A stretch of DNA of 34,776 nucleotides from Gnetum montanum (Eukaryota > Streptophyta > Gnetopsida > Gnetales > Gnetaceae): the NCBI GenBank assembly GCA_015680685.1, contig MNCI01018056.1:151876-186651 (forward strand), read 5' to 3'. Below the pieces are notes generated by a model. The model saw nothing but the letters and a program-made list of their open reading frames with translations. It ran no database searches and had not been told where the DNA came from. The position numbers and the translations under genes are program-made. This document shows, in pieces, positions 18,245 through 28,726 of this stretch. Numbering within the stretch: the first letter of the stretch is position 1; every line of letters begins with the position of its first letter.

Positions 18245-21200
18245 ATGTTGGTTTTGTTCGAAACCCCTGCGGGTTTTGCGCTTTTTAAAGTTCTCGATGA
18301 GGCGAAGCTTGCCAATCTCGAGGTACGTAAATATTTATTTTGTAGTGATTTGCAATACACGTTTTTAACTGGATTGACTTCATTGCCATGGTTGTTTCTT
18401 GAGAATTTCTGAAAGTATATTGTTTTGGTTTCGCTGATTTTACTATTGTTATACTATTATTGGGTCGATCTCTGGATTTACGGGAGCTGGTTGCGCTGAT
18501 TATCTATTGTCTTTTTTTCTTCGATATCAGGATTTATGGAAATATTTTCAGACATCTGAATCTGCCAGAAAGGTTAGTATTTTATCGAGTACTCTTTTGA
18601 CTATCGAATATTGAAATAGTAAAATCGTTAAAACAGTTGCAAAAATTTTTGCCACTAAATTCTTCATAGTCTAGTCTAGGTTTTATATGGATGATCGTTT
18701 CATTGGCTATATGTCACACTGTGAAGTCTAGTCCCGAACTCTAATCAACACTGTGGTAGACTTCATTTTATGCCTAGATAGCTAAAATGTTAATATCTAG
18801 GTTTATTCAAGATCTCTCTGAAGATTATGTGTGATTTTTTTTTTGTTTTACAAAGTTTCTGAACTCTTCTTTGTTAATTATTTTGCATTATTCAAGTAAT
18901 GTGTTAGTTCAATCGAGTGTTTCCTCTTTTGTCAGAGATAGTTATTTCAATTAGTGATTAATTTTTATCATTCATACATTCTTTTCTTTTACTCTTTATT
19001 GCCTTTTATATGATAGTGCACCTTTTGATGTTGCACATTTTTTAATTCATCACCCTCTTTAAAGATTGCATCTATGAGTTGTAAATTTCCATTAGGGTTT
19101 AGCCATGGCATCATGCTTCACATTCTATCTTGCCTTCTTAGATATATTATTTTACTTATGATATGAGGGAAAACTTCATTTACATAGTAGCCCGCTCTGA
19201 TATACACTGAACTTATAGAACTCTTAGGTAAGACTCCTATAAGGATAACCCTTGGAGCTCCTTTTAATTCATCATTTGTAATGTAATAATGTATTGTTAA
19301 AGATGCTGCTTATTCCAACACATGTATACCAGGGCTATTTATTTGTTTTTCTCTCTTGTCTTTTGAGTGTTTAACATTCCACTTTATATAACAAAACAAG
19401 TTCCACTAATATTTGAAAAATCATTCAAAACCCTATAGAACTTCACTGTTTTGTCTTCACATTGTCTAGTTGGATTTGATTTTGTATGTCTTTATCTCCA
19501 TTTTTATCTTTTTTTTAATGGTTGACCCTAGGTAAGGAAAATGATAACCTTTTTCAATTTACAAGTCATTAATATTCACTATAATTTTTAGCATTTTCCT
19601 ATTTTCCTTAAACTTGCACTGCATATGTTCCTGTTAACTTCTATGTCTTTAAACGTGTCTTATTTTCTTATCGAGTAATTCCGTAGAGTATACGAATAGG
19701 GACCCGATGAAGACCCCTGGCAATTTCATAATCCTGCAAACACTTGTTACTGCATGATCACAAACATTTGGAATGGACCTCAAAGATGGGAAGGCAAGGA
19801 TTTTAAAATTGTTTGCCAGTATACTAACACCGCTGCTCTATCAAAAACCCTCTCATTTATCTTATACAGGATAAGCATTAGTTGACTATTGCTTCCAACA
19901 CATTTTTTAATATTAAATTATTAAATCTGAAACTGAATTTGAATTTTTACTCACGTCCATGCACAACAACAGTTTTAGAATTCCCATTACAGAATTTTTC
20001 CCGGTAACTCATTGAAGCCGGTTGAAATTGAACCCTTGACCTGGTTCCCATGCTAAGTATTAAATTATGTTCAATATACAAAGTCTTTGCATGCAAAAAT
20101 TTACTGATATCTGTTCTTTGTCATTTGATTCAGGTTGTCAAGTTAAAAGCTTTCAATAAATTCGAGAACACTGCAGAAGCACTAAGTTCCACAACATTAC
20201 TTGTTGATAGCAAACCAAGCAAGGATTTGAGAAAATTTCTAAAAAAGCACTGTGATGGTGAAACACTAGCTGTCGCTGATTCAAAACTTGGGAATGCAAT
20301 CAAAGAGAAATTGGTATACATTCCATCTTTTTGCTGTTTTTGTTTTAGCATCCTACGACAATTACGTGTCCTAATATTTCATTTTATGTATTTTTCCTAT
20401 CTTAGAAAATAGACTGTATCCACAACAACTCTGTCATAGAGTTACTGCGTGGTGTGCGATCCCAGTTAAATGAACTGATAGAGGGCCTTGGGAGTCAGGA
20501 TCTTGCTCCCATGAGTTTGGGTCTTTCCCACAGTCTTTCAAGATTTAAGCTCAAGTTCAGCCCTGATAAGGTGGATACAATGATAATTCAAGCAATTGGA
20601 TTACTGGATGATCTTGACAAAGAATTAAATACTTATGCCATGAGGGTCCGTGAATGGTATGGATGGCATTTTCCAGAGTTGACAAAGATTGTACAGGATA
20701 ATATACAGTATGCTAAAGCAGTAAAGCTTATGGGTAGTCGAGAGAATGCTTCAGGTCTTGATTTTTCTGAGGTATCTTAATCCTTTACTTTCGAAGTTTT
20801 TCTCCTTTCATTGATGTCTTTCAAGTATTGTGGTCCTATATATGTTGAAAATATTGATTGGACCCTCTTCCTGTGGGTTTCATAGCTCTCATTTTTTAGA
20901 TAGATAAATCTCCTTTATTTATCTATCTTTACTCCATTCACATCTATCTAAAGTCAAATCAAATACTTATTTGAAGTTTTTAAAAATCTTCTTTACTCTT
21001 TCTTCCCATGCTTTTTTGGGTTTTTTCTGCTGTCTTTGTAATGCCAACCTTAGATAAATAAGATATGGCTTAAAGGTAAGGTACTAACTGTCCATTTTCC
21101 TAAAAAGAGTTGTACTTTTTGATGTGATGCTTTGGGATGTGTGCTGAATTTGTTTTAAACATTCACAGACTCTCCCAGAAGAAGTTGAGGCAGAGTTGAA

Positions 21201-22586
21201 AGAGGCTGCAGTTATCTCAATGGGTACAGAAATCAGTGATATTGATATGTTGAACATAAAGGCCCTCTGTGATCAGGTAATAGAGCTTTCGGAGTACAGG
21301 GGACAATTGTTTGATTACCTTAGAAGCCGAATGAATGCGATTGCTCCTAATTTGACTGCCATGGTGGGAGAACTTGTTGGTGCACGCCTCATAGCCCATA
21401 CAGGTAGCTTATTAAATCTGTCCAAACAGCCTGCAAGCACAATCCAAATACTTGGTGCTGAGAAGGTACTACTTATTAAACTCCAATTAATAGCTGTTTA
21501 ATGACCCAAGTGTATTGCAACAATCTGTTTTCAATCTCATGTGGTATGATTGCCATGCAGGCATTATTTAGAGCTTTAAAAACAAAGCATGAAACCCCAA
21601 AATATGGACTTATCTTTCATGCTTCTTTAGTTGGACAAGCTGCTCCCAAATTGAAAGGAAAGATTTCAAGGTCTCTTGCAGCAAAAACTGCACTGGCAAT
21701 AAGGTGTGATGCATTGGGTGAAGACCAAGATGCTTCGGTTGGACTTGAAGGTAGAATGAAGGTGGGCAACGATGAACTTGGGGCATTGTTCTCTTGATGT
21801 TGTTTTTGTTATTTTTTGTTGTAGCCTTCATTATTTTGGAGGATGTTCTGTGCACAGCATGAAAATGTCTTAAATTTTCTTACTCTTTTGATAGGTGGAA
21901 GCAAGATTGAGACAGCTTGAAACCAGAGTTCTTGGGCGTCTTGGTGGTTCATCTAAAGGCAAACCGAAGATAGAGGCCTACGATAAAGAGAGAAAGAAGA
22001 CTGCAGCAGGCCTTTTGACTGCAGCTAAGGTAACCAAAGAATGCATTGGGTTACTTTGTGCATATCTGAAATAAATAATATCCTGAAACTCTTCTATGCG
22101 TTTTTTATGCAGGCATATAATCCTGCCGCAGATTCAACCATTGGACACGAAAAACCATCTGAGAAGAGAAAGACACAGGATGCAAAGGAAGAAGCTCCAG
22201 GTTTTGCGATAGGAGATGAGAACGATCTTCCGCATGCGGAAGAGATGCCTGAGAAGAAGAAAAAGAGGAAGAAGAAAGGAGAGGAAGACAATTTGCAGGA
22301 GGAACCAACTGGCCAAGAGGATACAGAGAAAAAGAAGAGGAAGAAGAAAAAGAAGGATTCGTTTGATGCAGCTGAAGAAGATGATCTCAATGATGCAAGT
22401 GACAGGAAGGAAAAGAAAAAGAAGAAAAGCAAGAAAGAATCTTCACAAGAGGATGTACTATTAGAGGTTACCTCTGAGCAGCCTGATGGGAAAGCAAAGA
22501 AGAGAAAGGACAGAGATGATGAAGCAACAGAAATCGTTGAAGAGCCTGAGAAGAAGAAAAAGAAGAAGAAGAAGCAGTCTAGCTGA
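18245..22586 (+). CDS. NOP58: NOP58/NOP5, box C/D snoRNP core protein (8 exons)
   Basis: Exons: 18245-18322, 18531-18572, 20134-20313, 20406-20771, 21169-21465, 21561-21761, 21895-22029, 22113-22586. All introns are GT-AG and phase 0, giving 590 aa without stops. The N-terminus [19 protein letters not shown] is the NOP5 N-terminal domain. Residues about 165-215 (exon 4) fit the NOSIC segment. Exons 5-6 carry the Nop domain with [34 protein letters not shown] and KISRSLAAK, which bind the snoRNA with the 15.5K protein. The C-terminal exon is a lysine-rich tail of KKKKRKKK and acidic blocks, as in known NOP58/NOP5 proteins. Its role is as a core scaffold of nucleolar C/D snoRNPs that guide rRNA 2'-O-methylation with fibrillarin and NOP56. 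It is longer than Arabidopsis NOP58 (about 530 aa) through the tail. The paralogue NOP56 is less likely, judging by the N-terminus and tail. Confidence 0.96.
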
Positions 22587-23146
22587 ATCTTCAACAGTCT
22601 AAATTTTCCCTCTTGCATAATTTATGCTCTGGTAGTTTTTTTTTGTTTTGGCAAGGTTACTTATTTACCTTGGTCGAGAGTTCTTTTATCTGCATCGTGT
22701 TGAAGAGAGGCTTGTTATCGTTTCTACATAGATGAAAAAGAAAACAAACGGTTGCATATTAATTTTGGTCGAGTTCATATCACATGATGGAAGAAATTTG
22801 GCGTTGTCATTGCCATTTGTTTTCAATAATGATTGGCTTATACATTATGTTCTGATCATCTGAGTAATTGCATTGATCAAACTAACTGATATATTCCGAC
22901 ATTACTTAGAGTGAGATCAATTTTACCGAGACAGTAGGACGATATATTTTTTGTTCATTGTTGGATTTATATTGTAAAATGATGTCCCTCAGATTTGAGC
23001 AACGGAACATACTTAGGAAATCATTAAAAAATCACTTTTTAAGATGATTATGTTGCTTTTATTTGATTTGTATTTAAAAGGTTGAGTCAACGGTATCCGT
23101 ATAGGGATGGCTTAATTACTGCTAGGTTGCGGGTTGATGCTTCGCT
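22587..23146. other. NOP58 3' flank
   Basis: It probably contains the 3' UTR and polyadenylation region of NOP58. No gene or repeat was recognised in it. Confidence 0.5.
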
Positions 23147-23299
23147 TCAGGGCAGTTCATTGGCAACAGATTGGGCATCTGCTTGCAGCATAGTCTTTGG
23201 CTGTACGTTGAAGAACATATCGGCAATACGATTTCTGAATTCCGTAAACAGAGCATGATACCTAACACCTCCGTATTTAGAAGTAATATGCAGAGTCAT
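23147..23299 (-). CDS. 50-codon ORF of unknown function
   Basis: ATG at 23299 to TGA at 23147 gives 50 aa starting MTLHITSKYGGVRYHALFTE and ending QSVANELP. The composition is protein-like, with balanced hydrophobic and charged residues and few low-complexity runs, unlike the AT-rich surroundings. Splice-acceptor-like sequences (TTCTAAG just before the ATG, GTGTTAG after codon 12) mean it could be the last exon of a lost or degenerate gene rather than a complete small protein. I recognise no family. It lies between the convergent NOP58 and COR27-like genes. Confidence 0.3.
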   Translation of the reverse strand: MTLHITSKYGGVRYHALFTEFRNRIADMFFNVQPKTMLQADAQSVANELP

Positions 23300-24223
23300 C
23301 TTAGAATAAATTTTTGTTGATGTTTGGAGTAAAAGCCTACAGACTGGATATTTTTTTTCTTTAAAGTCCTCTCAAATTTTTGATCTCAAATTAAACTAGA
23401 AATTTAAGAGGATTGCAAAATGAATGATTGCATTCAAGGTCTCATCTAATATAATTTTCTTCAAAAAGTATTAACACCGTTTAATAATGGCAAAAGCTTG
23501 TTAAAAATACAACAGATAAACATGACATAAAGCAGCGATATGACAAAATACAATGAAAGATATGAGATTGGATTTACTTGCATTCTACAACGAATAACAA
23601 AAGAATGGTAAGAAAGAAAAACCGAGATATAGCTTACGACTCAAAATGAATAGCAACGTGAACCAATGTTGACATGAATCGTTCCAATCACAGATGCTGA
23701 GACTTCATTTTGCACTGCTGCAGATGTACAATCTTGTAGGCTACCTGACAGAGGTATTAGTGTTTCCCGTAAAATGTTTCACATGTATGATTGACATGAC
23801 TATCCATAAATAATCCTGGGTTTGAATCTCAGGGCCTCCAAAACATGAACAGAGTTTGTATCAAATAATACCAAGCGGTTAACAACTTGACTTGGACAAA
23901 GTGAGATCAATGCTGTGAGTGGCAAAGTCATACTGGTTATATCATTACTTAATTGTCTCACTTCCCCAAAGCGATAAAACAAACAAACGATACGAATTCC
24001 ATTTCACCTATTATACAGGATGCTAAAGAATCCTTATTTACAACACTGACATAAGAAAAGCGTTAGTGGTACACTTGATTGGTATCGCAGAAAAAACAGC
24101 TCTTTTGAAATTGTTCCAATCAATTTCCTCGGACATCGACATGAAACTGCTCCACATCCCAAATTTTAGGATTTCATAAATCGGAAGGTAACATTGATTG
24201 TGCTACTTTAGCAGCACCAATCA
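23300..24223. other. Intergenic stretch downstream of the COR27-like gene
   Basis: No coding region was recognised. The part next to 24223 should include the 3' UTR of the minus-strand gene. Confidence 0.5.
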
Positions 24224-27034
24224 TCATACCAGTTTCTTCTTGCCTCTGGGACAAGCCAACCTGGACCTTTGGGCTTCCTGCAATGAGTTCACAGGATTGT
24301 GCGGCTCCAGCGTACGGTTCATGGAAGCAACGACCTTGGAAAGTTTAGGAACACCTGTTTGCTGTACATTTCGACACCCCAGCATCGGAACCACCTGAAT
24401 TCAAACGTAAAATATGATTGTTAGTCGCAGTATGCTTTATGATCTAATCTATACGGCTTGCTAAATAATTTGGGGATTTCATACAAGACAGAAAGCAGCT
24501 TTTTAATTTAGTTGTATGGTTGCAATGATGTTTGAATGTACTTGATCATTGTGTGAGCTGTAACCACCGTGAATATCTCCCTTCCTCCTTTTTGGAACTC
24601 TGTTTTCATCTGCAATGTCTTCCTCCATATTCCGCGATTCAGATTTATCACGCATGAGAACTCTTTCCACCAAAGATGTATCTTCAACAGCTCTCTCTGC
24701 ATTGAGGGCAGATAATCAATAGGCAATAAAAGATTTCTGAAGCAGGGAGTTCAATTCCTGCCATAACACGGACCAGCAGCTTCAATTGGGAAAACATATG
24801 GTTAACTTTTGCCAAATATCAGCTTCCTACCTATACAGGATTTCATAGCAACCGCACGACCATGTTGCTGCCTACAGTGCCAGATATTAAGACGCTCACC
24901 AAGGAAATGATTAGATTTTGCGAAATCGCCAGCAACATGATGCATTGACCTTGGTGTTTCTTTTTGTTCAAGAATCGGAGTAGACGCATTTAGAGGATTC
25001 CTACTGGATCCTTGTTCTTGGCCAGGGGGAAGTCTTCTGAAACGCTGTACCCAGGGATTTTGTGAAATAGTTGTAAAAACAGCTTTCTTGGCTATGTTAA
25101 AGTGTGGTGGCTTCTGCCAATTTCCTTCCTGCCAAACCTTGAGCTGCACAAGGTGAAAAAATAAAGCTAGTGGCCAAATGCTCAAATGTGAAACCAATAG
25201 GCGATTTCTAAATTTCTCCTCAACCCAAAAGAAAGATAAAGATAAGAGATATAGTGGCTAACCTCTGTAAACGGAGACGGATAGCTAAGCTTCGATTCTG
25301 CAGTATCAGGATCTTGACTATCTTGCTCTCTCGGTGACTCTCCACAAAGATCCAAGGCACAATACTCCTTATCATACATTTTCTTGACAAACGTTGCTTC
25401 CATTGTGTCCAAATACGAAGAATGCATCTCATCAGTCCATCCTGGGTGTACACAATCCACCATCCCCATGGGCTAAACAGATAAAAAAAACCATTTTAAG
25501 AGTAATATGATCATTCTCTTATAGTACATTAAGAGACAGAGGTACAAAATGTCATAAAGAATACAACAGAGATCAAAGTGCAAGACGTATTTGTAGGATC
25601 CATGGAAACAGGGGAAAAATATTACCGGTACCTTTGCAATTCAAGATAATTTTCGCCTAAGTAAGAACAATAAGCTTTTTTGCACAAACGCTAACAATAT
25701 ATTATGCTTATGTGCAAGAGCATTACCTCCTTGTGATACTTACAAAAAATCACATATAAATGTGATTTGACAACTACAGGTTTCATGGTTGTGAACAATG
25801 ATCATATATTAAGATGCCAGTCAATCATACAATCCATTTTTTCATCGGAAGAATTCTAGCTGGAGTATTAAACCTATCGATTAATTCAGCGAGGATCATC
25901 CGAACACAGACTAGTTCTTACTGCACTGTGATCATGATCGCATCACTTGGCTGCAAGCATAACATAAAAGTTAGAAAACCGAGGCATAACTATGCCCCGG
26001 CCAAAGCAAAAAATCCAAGAATATTCCTTATTTCAATAAGTTCAGAGTCAAGATGCACTTCAAATTATTACCTTATCACTTATTCTATTTCTTTTTAAGG
26101 CTTAAATGGTACAGCTCATCGGTAACCAAAAACTTCATCTCGATGATTAAAATCAGGCTCAATCGCATCTTTGGAAACGTCGCGTCACATTTACAAGACA
26201 TTTTTCACCGAAATTTAAAAGGTCAATACGTTTTCGGAACAGAACCTCCAATAAAGCAAGAAAAAATGAACCAGACACAGAATTCTTGGTGCAGCAGTCA
26301 TTACAGAACCATAACTAAAAATTGAAAATCATTTTTAGAAAAACTACGTTTAAATCGCATCTAAGATATATTCTCGCCTGACAATATGAAGAACTCTGCT
26401 CTGTCCCTGAACCGACTATGTCTCAGCACATTACCAGAATCGCCGTTTCAGAACAAGACACGGTGAAACCACGAAATCATAAAGAAGTAAAAAGCCACCG
26501 TTTCTAAATACCGCACACAAGAAAAGAAGCGAACAAACAGACATGTTCGAAGCACCAAAATTCACGATGAATTTGAAACGAAGAGAAAAACGAACGCAAG
26601 AACATAGGTAAATTCAACAACTCTCAAGTGTCGCAATATCACAAACGCGAGAATATAATTGAAAAAAAGAAGAAAAAAAAGAAGAAAACGCGACGTTTGC
26701 GTAACTCACAGCTTTCAAACATCAAAAGGAGACAGCAAGCCAAGGCAAATTCAGTCCTTTAAAGCTAAAATTAAGGACAAAAACTTACCAGAACAAAGCA
26801 GAAACAAAACCTAGCAAATTACCAAAAACAGAAAGAAGCGATGCGCAGGTTAAGACTCACGGAGCCGCCGACACAGTCGCTGGCGTCGCCGGCGTCGAGC
26901 TGCAAACAACCGAGATCGACGAAATTCGCGGAATCGGCGGAGCATTCGTCATAGTATCCCATTACTCCTTCTTTGCACTGATCCTGGCCATCTTGACGGT
27001 GCAAATCCCGGCCGTTGGCCGCGTTCGGCGCCAT
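24224..27034 (-). CDS. COR27/COR28-like cold- and clock-regulated protein (5 exons)
   Basis: Minus-strand exons: 27034-26861, 25472-25263, 25143-24831, 24696-24542, 24394-24224. All introns are GT-AG (phases 0, 0, 1, 0) and the product is 340 aa. The start is the ATG at 27034; the frame extends upstream without another ATG. Family signatures: GWTDEMHSSYLDTMEATFVK (about residues 69-88), then LKVWQEGNWQK and NPWVQRFRRLP (about 129-167), a KRRK basic patch, and SSHNDQVVPM (about 275-285). These match Arabidopsis COR27/COR28, nuclear proteins without a known DNA-binding domain. COR27/28 are induced by cold and light, restrain clock genes such as TOC1 and PRR5, and interact with the COP1-SPA system. 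It is longer than Arabidopsis COR27 (about 250 aa). Intron 1 is 1,388 bp and holds no recognised element. Family membership is strong; exact orthology is not decided. Confidence 0.85.
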
Positions 27035-27400
27035 GCCGGCGACACAAACCTTTACCAAACTCAATCGATATGCGAATCGAACGGCCTACTCACATGAAAC
27101 CTGCTGCGGAAGCACCAGACGGCATCCGTTGAAGGCGGAGAAAACAAAACTTTCAGACGCAGCAGCGGCCAATAAACCACGACGCTGGAAGCAAACACAG
27201 CTCCTCTGAACTCCAAAATGCGATCGTTTCAAACTCTGTAGCGCAACAGTCACGGAAACAGCAAAAAGGATCCAACTTTTATCGCGGAAGCAGCAGCGGC
27301 AGCAACGCCGAAAAACGCAGACCAGCAGGCGCACGGCACAGACACCGCCTTGGACATCAAGGCCAGGGGCTTTTATCCACGTTAGCAGCTGTGGTGGCGC

Positions 27401-27717
27401 AGATATTTGCAGCTCTAGATATTTGTGCGGGACGCCAATTTCTTCAAAATTCACTTTTTTTCAGGTACCGAAGCTGACAGATATTTTGTTTGCTGGCATT
27501 TCTGGTGTGCGCAGGTTACTGGTTTATGGCCGCTGCGCAGATATTTTGCCCGTACCGCATCTTTCCTGATCGCGGTAGAAAAAAAATGCGTTCTCACTTC
27601 TTCACCTTGGTCGAAACAGTTGCTTGCTCTTTTGATATTCTACGAAACGTCCATTATTAGGGCTGTTAGAATGAAAAATATCGCCCATAATTAGAGCTAT
27701 TAGAATGAAAAATATCT
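27401..27717 (-). promoter_or_regulatory. Evening-element cluster upstream of the COR27-like gene
   Basis: Three perfect evening elements (AAAATATCT) are present: on the minus strand at 27487-27479 and 27547-27539, and on the plus strand at 27709-27717. Two near matches (AGATATTTG) are at 27401-27409 and 27417-27425, and one with a single change (AAAATATCG) is near 27675. They lie about 370-680 bp upstream of the ATG. Evening elements are bound by CCA1/LHY/RVE MYB factors, and EE/EE-like motifs are known to be needed for cold induction of Arabidopsis COR27. Confidence 0.75.
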
Positions 27718-28528
27718 TGGGCGTGAGTTTCAGATATTATATTAATTATTGCTCATTTGCGTGGCTTTTCGCGGTTTGAATTGAAACGGTAAGTCACTGC
27801 AACGGAAAAGGTCGCATTGTGTGCGCTTTTTTTCCTTTTCTTGGGGGAAAAGACGATATTTTAATATCATTAATTTGCTCCAAACTTTGGCGCTTTATCT
27901 GTTGATGGCTGTTTAAACCTGGTTTGTGTGTCCATGTAACTTTTGACACTTGTCAAGATTTGTTTGAACACCACGTATTTCTTCTCGATGATTCACGATG
28001 TCTAGAATGCTAAACATGATCCACTGCGAGGACGACCTTCATATGGAACAGGATTGTATTTTATTTTTTCCGGCATAATGCAAGAAGTCAGGGTAAAATG
28101 ATTTTCTAACGATTTTAATTAACAAGGCAAACTTGGATCCGAATACGTGGCTCTCTTGTCATCATTGGGTTATTATTTATCCATAACCAGTATAGAAAAT
28201 TGTACATGGAAAGAGTTTAAAACCTGTTTCTTTCACGTACAAGAATCCTTGTCCTAACCCATAGCCAGCGTTGATCATCAAATTGTGGATAAGTTTCGAC
28301 AGAATATTGGCACGGTTCCAATAAAGTAGAGCTCCAGCAATAGCAGGACATTTTTTTGCATTGGATTCGTACGAGGTAGAAGCTCATCGACCACATCTTG
28401 TATGATGGATTTTTTTTATTCTCTTCTAGGGTTCATCTTGGTAATATTTTTCCTATTACTACTCATTTAACTTTGTTAATGGACTATGGTGGGAAAAAGA
28501 CAAAGCTATGAGGAAATTTAAAATATAA
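27718..28528. other. Stretch between the COR27-like promoter and the LINE
   Basis: No gene or repeat was recognised. It may hold more distal promoter sequence of the COR27-like gene, for example a CGATATTTT near 27854, one base from an evening element. The left edge of the LINE may also lie here. Confidence 0.4.
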
Positions 28529-28726
28529 TTGATTAATATAGGAAAAAAAAAATACTTAGAAGCATCATCATCATGTTATTCTTGTCCTTTGCCCAGAACT
28601 AACCCACCTCTAACTGTTAATACAAGCAACTCCTTTGCAATTCTTTCCACTACTATGATGACTGACATCCCTAACCCAGATTCTTCTACTGCCCTGTCAC
28701 TCATAACATCTAGAGCTTCTCCATGA
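28529..28726 (+). pseudogene. LINE ORF1 C-terminal fragment
   Basis: A frame of 65 codons ends at TGA 28724-28726 and contains NPPLTVNTSNSFAILSTTM. The N.FA.L motif is common near the end of ORF1 proteins of plant LINEs. The RNA-binding and zinc-knuckle parts are missing, as expected for 5' truncation during reverse transcription. The stop overlaps the ORF2 start as ATGA. Confidence 0.5.

Noticed and set aside
18573-20133. Box C/D snoRNA inside the long NOP58 intron
   Set aside because: TGATG-like strings occur, but none is paired with a CTGA box and terminal stem at suitable distance.
22094-22618. Long minus-strand ORFs rich in Phe, Ser and Leu opposite the last NOP58 exon
   Set aside because: They are the antisense of the lysine-rich (AAG/GAA) tail and have no domain of their own.
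26053-26325. Plus-strand ORF in COR27-like intron 1
   Set aside because: No start context, domain or composition signal, and it lies inside a well-supported intron of the opposite strand.
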